Positions 1-7,498 of a DNA stretch of 14,914 nt are shown here, piece after piece. Position 1 is the first letter of the stretch; the number at the start of each line of letters is the position of its first letter. The stretch is from Desulfobulbaceae bacterium (GTDB taxonomy: Bacteria > Desulfobacterota > Desulfobulbia > Desulfobulbales > Desulfobulbaceae), in NCBI GenBank assembly GCA_026986885.1, contig JALSNT010000156.1:1-14914 (forward strand), given 5' to 3'. The position numbers were made by a program, and so were the translations under genes. The notes beneath the pieces are model-generated. The model saw only the letters and a program-made list of their open reading frames with translations, was not told where the DNA came from and made no database searches.

Positions 1-80
1 TATCTCCTGTCTCCTTTTGGTATCTGTCATCGGCTTTCAAGCCGGTTGTATAATAAATAATTAATAATTAAATTCTGTAT

Positions 81-104
81 AAAACCTAAATATCTAAATT
101 TAGG
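81..104 (-). terminator. Weak AT-rich hairpin followed by TTTT
   Basis: Arms CCTAAAT (85-91) and ATTTAGG (98-104) pair perfectly over 7 bp around a 6-base loop. On the minus strand the stem runs straight into TTTTAT. The stem has only two GC pairs, so it may act as an attenuator that lowers read-through from grpE rather than as a full terminator. It would also lie inside any leader starting at the promoter near 173-203. Confidence 0.25.
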
Positions 105-172
105 CAAAAAAACTTCTTTCGAGCATCTTCTCTGACGTTTTTCCTTAACGCAGGAGCGTTTCTTTCCGCACC

Positions 173-203
173 ATTACAATGCGCATGATTACTGCTTTGT
201 CAA
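173..203 (-). promoter_or_regulatory. Possible sigma-70 promoter downstream of grpE
   Basis: On the minus strand a perfect TTGACA (203-198) is followed 19 bases later by TGTAAT (178-173), which matches the -10 consensus at five of six positions. The spacer is longer than the optimal 17. If used, it would give the next gene (expected dnaK) its own transcript with a roughly 165-nt leader. No CIRCE or convincing heat-shock sigma element overlaps it. Confidence 0.35.
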
Positions 204-213
204 GGGCGTATCT

Positions 214-798
214 TTATGAATCTTTGCCGCTGGAAACAACGACCTGCGCATGGCGCAGGACCCGGTCCTTGAAGCGGTAGCCCCTGGCAAATTCCTGAAG
301 CACATGGTTTGCCGGCACCTCGTCGCTTGCTTCCATGGTCAGGGCGTCCATTTCGTCGGGATTGAATTCTCTGCCGACGGATTTAATGGGCTTGACGTCA
401 AATTTTTCCAGCACGGATAAAAGACCCTTGTAGGTCAGTTCAATGCCCTCGATCATGGCTGCAAGTTTGCTGTCAGCGTCATTACTTTCAGCCTTTGCCT
501 GTTCAAGAGCGCGTTCAAGATTATCCACCGTCGGCAGCAGTTCACGCAGGATATTTTCGCCTGCGTACTTGATCATTTTTTCTTTTTCCCGCTCCATACG
601 TTTTTTGTAATTATCGGCATCGGCGGCTATACGGAGCATTTTTTCTTTGAGCTGTTCAATCTCTTCCTCCGGAGAAATTTCATCTTGAACCTGTTCGTCG
701 TCCTGGTTGCCGATTTCTTCAACAGCTCCCAGATGTTCGGGAACTTCCATCTCCTCATTGGTGTTGTTTATATTTTCTTCCCTTCTTTTATCTCCCAC
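214..798 (-). CDS. grpE: GrpE, nucleotide exchange factor of DnaK
   Basis: GrpE releases ADP from DnaK in the cytoplasmic DnaK-DnaJ-GrpE chaperone cycle. The 194-residue length is normal for the family. Residues 1-45 are acidic and probably disordered. Residues 46-105 form the long charged helix of the dimer, and residues 130-190 hold the GrpE signature (KFDVKPI, FNPDEMDAL, EVPANHVLQEFARGY, RVLRHAQVVVS). The start is GTG at 798, chosen because AGGAG sits 7 bases upstream and no better in-frame ATG exists. The upstream neighbour is an aminotransferase, not hrcA, which differs from the usual hrcA-grpE-dnaK order. A promoter-like element lies at 883-911. Confidence 0.97.
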   Translation of the reverse strand: MGDKRREENINNTNEEMEVPEHLGAVEEIGNQDDEQVQDEISPEEEIEQLKEKMLRIAADADNYKKRMEREKEKMIKYAGENILRELLPTVDNLERALEQAKAESNDADSKLAAMIEGIELTYKGLLSVLEKFDVKPIKSVGREFNPDEMDALTMEASDEVPANHVLQEFARGYRFKDRVLRHAQVVVSSGKDS

Positions 799-882
799 CT
801 GATTACTCCTGTCGGCTATTTATGTTTAGCTGTTTTTTAATGAGTTTGATTCCTTTGTCCGGGCCGGATAAATCTGCTCGGA

Positions 883-911
883 ACAATAAGTATGGGTAAA
901 ACCCGTGTCAA
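883..911 (-). promoter_or_regulatory. Sigma-70-like promoter of grpE
   Basis: On the minus strand TTGACA (911-906, perfect) is followed after 17 bases by TATTGT (888-883, four of six). The predicted start near 876 gives a leader of about 78 nt before the grpE GTG. The sequence CCCCTTGACA next to CCCAT superficially recalls a sigma-32 promoter, but the gap between the two parts is too short. The spacer itself contains a GGGT/ACCC inverted repeat. Confidence 0.5.
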
Positions 912-954
912 GGGGAGAACGGACGGTAAACGGTATGAGAAAACAGGGGAAGTT

Positions 955-983
955 ATCCGCATCGGAACATTACCGGTGCGGAT
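955..983 (-). terminator. 11-bp hairpin after the aminotransferase gene
   Basis: ATCCGCATCGG (955-965) and CCGGTGCGGAT (973-983) form an 11-bp stem with one G-T pair and a 7-base loop, 26 bases past the aminotransferase stop. On the minus strand the stem is followed by AACTTCCCCTGTTTTC, so there is no immediate U run. It may be a terminator-like or mRNA 3'-end stabilising structure that separates the aminotransferase transcript from the grpE promoter. Confidence 0.45.
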
Positions 984-1008
984 GTGGGACAAGGAACGAC
1001 CGGCAGGC

Positions 1009-2316
1009 TCAGGAGGCTATATAGTTGCTGATGGCCCTGGAGATTGTGGTGAAGATTTTGATGAATTCCTGCTCGTCCCGCTCAAGAAGAGTAATGCGAA
1101 ACCCTTGCAGATCCGTTGCAAATGAAGACAACGGCACAACGCAGACGCCGGTGGAGGCAAGCAGGTAATAGACAAAGCGTTTATCCAGAGATACATCCGG
1201 CCCGGAAACCAGCTGCTCAATGGTTTTTTTCACCTCGTCGTTTTCTATGGGTAGGGATTGCTTACGGGTGAGCAATCCATCGGTAAAGGCGGCGCTCATA
1301 TAAAAGGCGCCGTTGGTGCGATTAACAAGGATCCCTTTGGTGTCTTTAAGAATATCATAGGCAATATTTGAATAACGTTCATAACGCCGGATACGTTCGT
1401 CCAGGTATATCTGATATTGGGGATGACTCTTAATGCGCGGCAGCACTACCTGCGGCAGGGTGGTGGAGCAGACCTCCAGCATTTTGGCGTTGAGAATGGA
1501 GTTGACATAGGTCTCAAACATCGGATCGCGATGCCCGTTATAGACCTCTATCCAGCCGCAGCGTCCGCCGGGCCAGGGCATTTCCTTGGAGGTCCCCCGC
1601 ATGCAGAGGGCGGGCACTTTGTCGCCGATAACCGTGCATAGCGGTGCGGCGGATGTGCCGTTATAGGTGATGTTTTGATACACTTCGTCACAGATGATAA
1701 ACAGATCGTTTTTTTCACAGATTTCAACAATTGCCCGGATGACTTCAGCCGGATATACGGCCCCGGTGGGATTGTCGGGATTGATCACCAGGATACCGGC
1801 AACTGCAGGATTAAACTTGATGTGGTTTTCAATATCCTCCAGGTCCGGATACCAGAGATTGTTGGGATTTAAGATATAGGTTATCGGCTGGTCACCGGCA
1901 TGGGCCGCTTCCGCTGAAGAATGGGTGGTATAGCTCGGGGTCGGCACAATAACTCTGGCCGTGCGTTTAAGAAAACCAAACACCTTGGAGATGGCATCGC
2001 CAAGGCCATTGAAAAAGATGATATCCTCGGCGTCAATCTGAGCGCCACCCATGGAATTGGTTTCTTTTGCCAGATATTCACGGGTTTTCAGGATACCTTT
2101 TGTCGGGCTGTAGCCGTAGGTAGCATTTTCCCGGACGGCCTGGGAAACTATATCTTTCATCCAGCCGGGAATCTCCTCACCCTTGGCTATCGGATCGCCG
2201 ATGTTCTCCCAGTTTACCCTTACACCAAGATCCTGCAGTTTGGTGCCGACATTGACTATATTACGTATTTCATAGGTCAGCTCACCTGCACCTATATGCA
2301 GGATATCCGTTCGCAT
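1009..2316 (-). CDS. Pyridoxal-phosphate aminotransferase, class I/II
   Basis: A 435-residue fold-type I PLP aminotransferase, cytoplasmic, which would move an amino group between an amino acid and a 2-oxo acid. Visible motifs are NPDNPTG (179-185), the pyridine-nitrogen Asp in CDEVY (D210), the Schiff-base lysine in TSKEMPWPG (K244), the phosphate-binding Arg in GGRCGW (R252) and the substrate-carboxylate Arg in GFRITLL (R407). The ATG at 2316 has GGAGA about 8 bases upstream. The family resembles AlaA-type and other broad aminotransferases, but the substrate cannot be read from sequence; the region around K244 (MRGTSKEMPWPGG) is not the typical AlaA form. It probably has its own promoter at 2466-2494 and a leader of about 140 nt. 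Confidence 0.93.
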   Translation of the reverse strand: MRTDILHIGAGELTYEIRNIVNVGTKLQDLGVRVNWENIGDPIAKGEEIPGWMKDIVSQAVRENATYGYSPTKGILKTREYLAKETNSMGGAQIDAEDIIFFNGLGDAISKVFGFLKRTARVIVPTPSYTTHSSAEAAHAGDQPITYILNPNNLWYPDLEDIENHIKFNPAVAGILVINPDNPTGAVYPAEVIRAIVEICEKNDLFIICDEVYQNITYNGTSAAPLCTVIGDKVPALCMRGTSKEMPWPGGRCGWIEVYNGHRDPMFETYVNSILNAKMLEVCSTTLPQVVLPRIKSHPQYQIYLDERIRRYERYSNIAYDILKDTKGILVNRTNGAFYMSAAFTDGLLTRKQSLPIENDEVKKTIEQLVSGPDVSLDKRFVYYLLASTGVCVVPLSSFATDLQGFRITLLERDEQEFIKIFTTISRAISNYIAS

Positions 2317-2465
2317 AATAATATTCTCCGCTTACCTTTTCTGTGTCTCATTGCTTCCCGATCTGTCTGTCGGTACCTGATGCTGTGTCCGTATCAATGG
2401 TCGAAATTAAAATCGCTCAATTTAGGTTCGGGTTATCTTCAGGGTCCGGGCCGGTAAAAGTATGC

Positions 2466-2494
2466 CTCATACCACAGGAACCCGTCATCGTCAA
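2466..2494 (-). promoter_or_regulatory. Extended -10 promoter for the aminotransferase
   Basis: On the minus strand TTGACG (2494-2489) is followed after 17 bases by TATGAG (2471-2466), with a TG one base upstream of the hexamer (extended -10). The -35 overlaps the stop codon of the diguanylate cyclase gene. A start near 2459 would give a leader of about 143 nt before the ATG at 2316; I see no known riboswitch in it. Confidence 0.45.
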
Positions 2495-4440
2495 CTGCCC
2501 TTGTTTTGCAGGTTGGTCGTCGGGCCGCCCTTGGTATTTTCCGGGTTCACACCCATGTCCGGCCTGTAGAGACGGTATTGATTGCGGCCGGATTCCTTGG
2601 CCTGATACAGGGCTGTGTCGGCCCGCTTGATGACACCGTCGATATCCGTTGAATCATCAGGATAAAGAGCAATGCCTATGCTGGTTGAAATTTCCAGATT
2701 ATGCCTGCCTGCCCGCACCGGTTTTTCAAGGGAGGACAATATTTTATTTGCCACCACTTCCGCTCCTTCTCGTCCGCGCAGGTCATCGAGGATAAAGACA
2801 AATTCATCGCCGCCGATTCTGGCAACGGTATCCGACTGGCGGCATTGCTTTTGCAAGCGTTTGGCTATCGCAATCAGCAGTTCGTCGCCGACATCATGGC
2901 CCAGGGTATCGTTAATGGTTTTAAAACGATCAAGATCCAGAAAAAGGATACCAAGTCTGCTTTTGTTACGTTTTGCCTTCAGGATGGCCTGGTCCAGGCG
3001 GTCTTCAAAGAGCAGCCTGTTGGGCAGACCAGTCAGCGGATCGTGGTGGGCCAGACGATACAGCTTGGATTTGCTTTCCCGCAGCTCTTGCTCAATTCTC
3101 AGCCGGTCGGTGATATTTCTTGCCACTTCTATGGCACCATAGATATGACCGCTCTGATCACGCAGCGGCGATGCCTCAATTTCATAGGTGTTGTTGATGT
3201 TATTGCCGTGATAGGAGGTATGAATCAGGGTAACGGAGTTTTTTTGTTTCAATACCTCACGCACGGGGCAGGGAAAATCGCTGCTGGTACAAGGCTTGTC
3301 ATGGCCGAAAAAGAACTGGTAACATTTTTCACCGGAGAGGGAAATAATTTCCGGGTCTACATGCAGCATGGCGGCAGCGATTTTGTTCATCAGCAGAATG
3401 TTGTAGTCGGCGTCAATGGCCATGACCGGATCCGCCGCCCCGTCAATCACCGTCTGCAGAAAATTTCGTTCGTGGTTTATTGCTTCATTTAACTGTTTTT
3501 CAACGGCATTCAGGGTTTCCTCCTGCTTTTTCTGCCGGGTAATGTCCTGATGGGTGCCGGTCATACGAACCGGCATGTTTTTTTCGTCCCGTTCCACCAC
3601 CCGGCCGCGATCAAGAAACCATTTCCAGTTACCCTGTCGGTCCTTGATCCGGTATTCGATCCGGTATTCATCGGTTTTGCCGGCTAAGTGATCATTGAGC
3701 ACCTGCATGACCTTTTCCTGGTCATCGGGATGGATAAGTCCCTGCAGGGGTGAGACCCCCGGCTCGTCGTCATGGTCCTGATAGTGGAGAAGTTTTTTTC
3801 TGTCCGGGCTGGTATACATCTCTCCGGTCTTGATATTCCAGTCCCACAGTCCTGCCCTGGAAGCGTAGAGAGCGAGTTCAAATCGTTCTTCCACCCGTTT
3901 GAGTTCAAGTTCTCTCTGCCGCGCCTCTTCGGCAGTGAACAGCCTGGCCAGTGCCCGGCTGATGGATTCGGCCAGTTCCGTGTATGCGGTAAGCATTGCC
4001 GCATCCGTCCCTGATGAGGGTAAAAGCTCAACAACAAGAAAACCAGCCAGACCGGGCAGGCAGCGAATGGCCGTGGCAACGGCCCTGTTCTTTCCCTGTG
4101 GTTCTCCCTTGCATACACCGCAGGTGCAATCTTCACAAATAATTGCCGCGTTGTCTTCCCGTTCCAGACATTCCCTGCCGCATGCGGGCAATTTTGAGTC
4201 CCGCAACTGTTCCATTATCCGGTCGAAGCGGCTGCCGAGTCCTGCTTCAGCCGTGATAACGCTTCCCGCCTCATTGTCGAACAAGACGATCATGGCAGCA
4301 TGATTGGCTGTCTTTTCAATCAGCAGATCGCAAATACCCTGGAGCAGGGTCGGTAAATCCTGTTCCCGCAGCAGTAGCCGGTGAATGGCCAGGGAGGCGG
4401 TGAGCAGGGAATCGTCGGAGAGGGAAGTGGTTGTCTGCAT
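2491..4440 (-). CDS. GAF-PAS-PAS-GGDEF diguanylate cyclase
   Basis: This protein would make c-di-GMP from two GTP in response to a sensed signal. Numbered from the ATG at 4440 (649 aa): a GAF-like domain at about 15-165, a PAS_3-type domain at about 185-305 ending in GTHQDITR, a second PAS at about 322-448 ending in EVARNITD, and GGDEF at about 460-625. The active-site GGDEF (543-547) is intact, and RQSD (534-537) five residues before it is the inhibitory I-site. No EAL domain follows. The GAF holds six clustered cysteines (87, 91, 102, 105, 107, 110), and the second PAS has CYQFFFGHDKPC with a further C at 391. No transmembrane segment is seen, so it is probably cytoplasmic. The start is uncertain: a TTG at 4455 would add five residues, and neither has a clear Shine-Dalgarno. 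It follows the response regulator gene on the same strand. Confidence 0.93.
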   Translation of the reverse strand: MQTTTSLSDDSLLTASLAIHRLLLREQDLPTLLQGICDLLIEKTANHAAMIVLFDNEAGSVITAEAGLGSRFDRIMEQLRDSKLPACGRECLEREDNAAIICEDCTCGVCKGEPQGKNRAVATAIRCLPGLAGFLVVELLPSSGTDAAMLTAYTELAESISRALARLFTAEEARQRELELKRVEERFELALYASRAGLWDWNIKTGEMYTSPDRKKLLHYQDHDDEPGVSPLQGLIHPDDQEKVMQVLNDHLAGKTDEYRIEYRIKDRQGNWKWFLDRGRVVERDEKNMPVRMTGTHQDITRQKKQEETLNAVEKQLNEAINHERNFLQTVIDGAADPVMAIDADYNILLMNKIAAAMLHVDPEIISLSGEKCYQFFFGHDKPCTSSDFPCPVREVLKQKNSVTLIHTSYHGNNINNTYEIEASPLRDQSGHIYGAIEVARNITDRLRIEQELRESKSKLYRLAHHDPLTGLPNRLLFEDRLDQAILKAKRNKSRLGILFLDLDRFKTINDTLGHDVGDELLIAIAKRLQKQCRQSDTVARIGGDEFVFILDDLRGREGAEVVANKILSSLEKPVRAGRHNLEISTSIGIALYPDDSTDIDGVIKRADTALYQAKESGRNQYRLYRPDMGVNPENTKGGPTTNLQNKGS

Positions 4441-4549
4441 GATGAATAATGTCAACAGTCAGGGTAATTCTTTTACCGGGGCATGCGCTTAGCTCCAGCA
4501 CATACTGCATATTGCACGTGTAAAGGCTTTTTGTTCCAACATGTAAATT

Positions 4550-5914
4550 TTACGACATTTTATTCTTCTCGTAGGATTTCAGTTTGTTGAGCAGGGTCTT
4601 ACGGGTAATCTGCAACCGTCGGGCCGCCTCACTGCGGTTTCCCCCTGTTTCCTCAAGGGTTTTTAAAATTAATGCCTTTTCGGCCTCTTTTAAGGTGGCC
4701 GGTTCCCCTGATTCCTCGGGTACGTGATTGTCCGCCCATCGCTGGATGGTCAACGGCAGACCACTGGTGTCCAGGTACTCGCCCCGCATCAGGATGACCC
4801 CGCGTTCGATGGCGTTTTCCAGCTCCCGGACGTTACCCGGCCAGGGATAGCGGCCCAGGATATCCATGCATTCCGGTGTAATGCCGACTACCTGCCGGTT
4901 GTTTTTTCCGGCAAACTGTTTCAGGAAAAATTCGGCGAGTAATGGAATGTCTCCTTTTCTCCGGCGTAATGCCGGTACATCCAGGACAACCACATTGAGA
5001 CGATAAAAGAGGTCTTCTCTGAAGTTGCCGCGCCGGACCTCATCTTCAAGGTTCCGATTGCTGGCCGCCAGGATTCGGACATCAACGGCCAGAGTTTCCT
5101 GTCCGCCCACCCGTTGCAGTTCATGCTCCTGCAGTACCCGGAGAAGCTTGGCCTGCATGGCCGGGGAGGTTTCTCCAATTTCATCAAGAAAGAGGGTGCC
5201 GCCCTGGGCCTGGATAAAACGGCCCTCGCGTTTCTGGTCTGCCCCGGTAAAGGCTCCTTTTTCATGCCCGAACAGCTCGGATTCCAGCAGATTTTCCGCC
5301 AGGGCGGCACAGTTGACCTTGATAAACGGACCAGCCGACCGTTGACTTTTATGATGCAGCGCCGAGGCAACCAGTTCCTTGCCGGTTCCCGATTCCCCGG
5401 TGATCAGGACGGTTGCTTCGGTGGGGGCGACATGAAGAATCATGTCCCATAGGTTGCGCATGGATTCGGAGGCGCCGATAATCCGGTCATCTTCACCAAA
5501 AGGAGCACCGGAGATTGACGGCGCCTCCGTCTGCTTGCGGTGGCCCATGGCAACTTCCAGGGTTTCCCGCAGGCGATCAAAGTCAAGGGGTTTGGTCAGG
5601 TAATCATGGGCGCCCTGTTTGATGGCGGCAACTGCCGAGTCAACCGAAGAGTAGGCCGTCATGATGACAACAGGAATGGCGGGATTGGCGGTATGGATCT
5701 TTCGCAGCGCTTCCATGCCGTCCATGGTAGTCATGCGCACGTCCATGAGGATGGCGTCAAAGGGTCCTTCTTCAACGGCCTGGACAGCAGTGATTCCGTC
5801 GTCGGCTTCATTCACCTGCCAGCCCCATTCGGAAAACAGAGTGGTGAGCATGTAGCGGTGTACCTGTTCATCGTCAACGACCAGGATGCGCGGTTGTGTT
5901 TTTTTTGCGGCCAT
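4550..5914 (-). CDS. ZraR/HydG-like NtrC-family response regulator (sigma-54 activator)
   Basis: A 454-residue regulator that, once phosphorylated, would hydrolyse ATP to open sigma-54 promoters. The receiver domain (8-120) has D14/D15, phospho-acceptor D58, T86 and K108. The AAA+ domain (about 145-375) has Walker A GESGTGKE (173-180), the sigma-54 contact loop GAFTGA (220-225) and Walker B GGTLFLDE (238-245). A Fis-type helix-turn-helix (about 410-446) ends in SEAARRLQITRKTLLNKL. The sequence resembles E. coli ZraR along its length (APTEATVLITGESGTGKELVA-type stretches), but zinc sensing cannot be assumed. No kinase gene adjoins; a diguanylate cyclase follows 94-109 bases downstream and is probably co-transcribed. 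No clear Shine-Dalgarno precedes the ATG. Confidence 0.95.
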   Translation of the reverse strand: MAAKKTQPRILVVDDEQVHRYMLTTLFSEWGWQVNEADDGITAVQAVEEGPFDAILMDVRMTTMDGMEALRKIHTANPAIPVVIMTAYSSVDSAVAAIKQGAHDYLTKPLDFDRLRETLEVAMGHRKQTEAPSISGAPFGEDDRIIGASESMRNLWDMILHVAPTEATVLITGESGTGKELVASALHHKSQRSAGPFIKVNCAALAENLLESELFGHEKGAFTGADQKREGRFIQAQGGTLFLDEIGETSPAMQAKLLRVLQEHELQRVGGQETLAVDVRILAASNRNLEDEVRRGNFREDLFYRLNVVVLDVPALRRRKGDIPLLAEFFLKQFAGKNNRQVVGITPECMDILGRYPWPGNVRELENAIERGVILMRGEYLDTSGLPLTIQRWADNHVPEESGEPATLKEAEKALILKTLEETGGNRSEAARRLQITRKTLLNKLKSYEKNKMS

Positions 5915-6090
5915 GAAGGAATTGTTAAAACGAGAAAGAGTTTTTTTCTTTTAAAAATGTTACTTCAGGAATACTTGCAGGGTCATACCATGTCTCTTCC
6001 GTGATACGGAAATAAGGCAACGCTGCAATTTTTCAGAGTAGTCTATACTATATTTACCTGATTTTTACTCTACCATTAAATGAGTTTTCT

Positions 6091-7395
6091 GTGCAAACGG
6101 AACATACCCTTGAAATAAAAAAGATTATAGCCGGAGGCAGCGGTCTGGGCCACCTGGCCGACGGCATGGTGGTCATGGTTCCCCTTGTCCTTGACGGCGA
6201 GCTGGTGCGTGTTGTTGAAGTTAAACGTTGTGCCGGCCACATTCAGGCAGAGTTGCTGGAGGTCCTCGAACCATCTTTAGCCCGCTGTCGTCCGATATGT
6301 CGTCATTTTGGCCATTGCGGCGGCTGTAATCTGCAGCATGCTCGTTATGATGAACAACTGATAATAAAGGAAAAAATCATCGGTGAATTGCTTGCTCGTG
6401 CCCATTTATCAGCAAAGAGGGCGGAAATAACAATCCTGGCGTCACCGTTGCCGACAGGATACCGCCACAAGCTTCGATTGCACCTGACCCGGGACGGCGA
6501 GGTCGGTTTTCATCGCGTCCACAGTAACAGGCTGGTAGCCGTCAACAGCTGTCCTCTGGCCGTTTCTGCAATTAACGATGCCTGGCAGGCCTTGACTGCC
6601 TCCGGTCTACTGCCGGCAATCGGCAGGTATTGTCATCAGATTGAATATGTCTGTTCACCGGATACTTCCCGGCTGTCGGTCTCATTTTTCCTTGCAGGTA
6701 ATCGCAGGCCTCCGACTGCCCTTGTTGAGAAGTTATGCCGGCTGCCGGGACTTGCCGGGATAATGGTTCAGGACAAAAAACGGCACAGGAACGGCGTTGT
6801 TTTTTCCCATGGAACCCATGGCTGTCGTCAGTCCTTTGCTGCCGGGTCGGTACCCTATACCCTGCACTGGGACAGGCAGAGTTTTTTTCAGGTCAATCCG
6901 CTGCAAAATGAACGACTTGTACGGCTTGTGCTTGAGCTGGTAGGCAATCCGGCCGGGAAAAGAGTGCTTGACCTGTTTTGCGGCATGGGAAATTTTTCCA
7001 TACCGCTGGCGCTTGCCGGGGCCGAGGTCACCGGAGTCGAGTGGAACAGGCAGGCGGTCGCCACCGGCCGGAAGAATGCCCACTCCGCCGGCCTGGCAAA
7101 TACCCGGTTTATTGCCGCTGATGTTGCATCCTATCTCCAGTCTCCGGCCGTCAGCCGCCAAGGCTTTGATGTCCTGTTGTTAGATCCCCCGAGACAGGGG
7201 CTTGGCCGCAGTGCTGCCCGCCTCGCAGATTTCGGCAGCGAGATGGTTGTCTATATTTCCTGCGACCCGGCCACCCTGATGAGAGATTTGCGGGTCATTG
7301 TTCGGAGCGGGTACTGTTTATCCTCCATTACCCCGGTTGATATGTTTCCCCAGACCCACCACATCGAATGTGTGGTACTGCTGGAAAAAAATTGA
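6091..7395 (+). CDS. rlmD: RlmD/TrmA-family 23S rRNA (uracil-5-)-methyltransferase
   Basis: This enzyme would methylate C5 of a uridine in 23S rRNA using S-adenosylmethionine. The 434 residues comprise an N-terminal TRAM domain (about 1-60), an iron-sulfur region with C70, C76, C79 and C154 (pattern CRHFGHCGGC plus NSCPL), and a Rossmann methyltransferase domain. The last has FFQVNP (Q267), DLFCGMGNFS (294-303), E317, LDPPRQG (D365), the nucleophilic cysteine in YISCDP (C391) and HHIEC (E426). The cluster favours RlmD or RlmC over TrmA; which uridine is modified cannot be fixed from sequence. The start is GTG 6091, with only a weak GAG upstream. An ATG at 6080 is out of frame. The gene is divergent from the response regulator across a 176-bp gap. 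Confidence 0.92.
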   Translation: MQTEHTLEIKKIIAGGSGLGHLADGMVVMVPLVLDGELVRVVEVKRCAGHIQAELLEVLEPSLARCRPICRHFGHCGGCNLQHARYDEQLIIKEKIIGELLARAHLSAKRAEITILASPLPTGYRHKLRLHLTRDGEVGFHRVHSNRLVAVNSCPLAVSAINDAWQALTASGLLPAIGRYCHQIEYVCSPDTSRLSVSFFLAGNRRPPTALVEKLCRLPGLAGIMVQDKKRHRNGVVFSHGTHGCRQSFAAGSVPYTLHWDRQSFFQVNPLQNERLVRLVLELVGNPAGKRVLDLFCGMGNFSIPLALAGAEVTGVEWNRQAVATGRKNAHSAGLANTRFIAADVASYLQSPAVSRQGFDVLLLDPPRQGLGRSAARLADFGSEMVVYISCDPATLMRDLRVIVRSGYCLSSITPVDMFPQTHHIECVVLLEKN

Positions 7396-7498
7396 CATCA
7401 CCCTTAGTTCGCACTACTTTACACAACTCTGGTGTTTATGTTTATATGGGACTGGTTCAGGTCTCTGATAATGATTTGGCGAAAATAGAGGTTTGATA

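Larger units (their letters stand above)
1..213 (-). promoter_or_regulatory. Leader region between grpE and the next minus-strand gene (expected dnaK)
   Basis: This stretch follows the grpE stop on the minus strand and contains no ORF of note. At the very edge, the minus strand reads AAAGGAGACAGGAGATA, with two stacked Shine-Dalgarno-like motifs (AGGAG at 8-4), so a start codon should lie a few bases beyond the window. From the common grpE-dnaK order that gene is probably dnaK; this is inference. The leader is AT-rich. It contains three inverted repeats: 31-44 (CGGCTT/AAGCCG, extendable with a G-T pair), 85-104 (7-bp arms) and a short AACGC/GCGTT pair near 145-158. No CIRCE operator (TTAGCACTC-N9-GAGTGCTAA) is visible. 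Confidence 0.6.

Noticed and set aside
883..911. Sigma-32 heat-shock promoter for grpE (CCCCTTGAC and CCCAT)
   Set aside because: Only about 11 bases separate the two parts, shorter than the accepted spacing; the sigma-70 reading with a 17-base spacer fits better.
892..1125. Plus-strand 77-codon ORF starting MGKTRVKGR
   Set aside because: It overlaps the grpE promoter, the 955-983 hairpin and the end of the aminotransferase gene on the other strand; no Shine-Dalgarno and no recognisable motif.
2701..3492. Plus-strand 263-codon ORF opposite the first diguanylate cyclase
   Set aside because: It lies wholly within a gene with clear GGDEF and PAS motifs; its length follows from the codon pattern of the true gene.
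5970..5995. Possible sigma-54 promoter upstream of the response regulator (TGG and TGC on the minus strand)
   Set aside because: GG and GC are 9 bases apart rather than the required 10, and the -24 element matches poorly.
6080..6118. ATG at 6080 as the start of the rRNA methyltransferase
   Set aside because: It is in another frame and stops after 12 codons; the TRAM domain continues only from the GTG frame at 6091.
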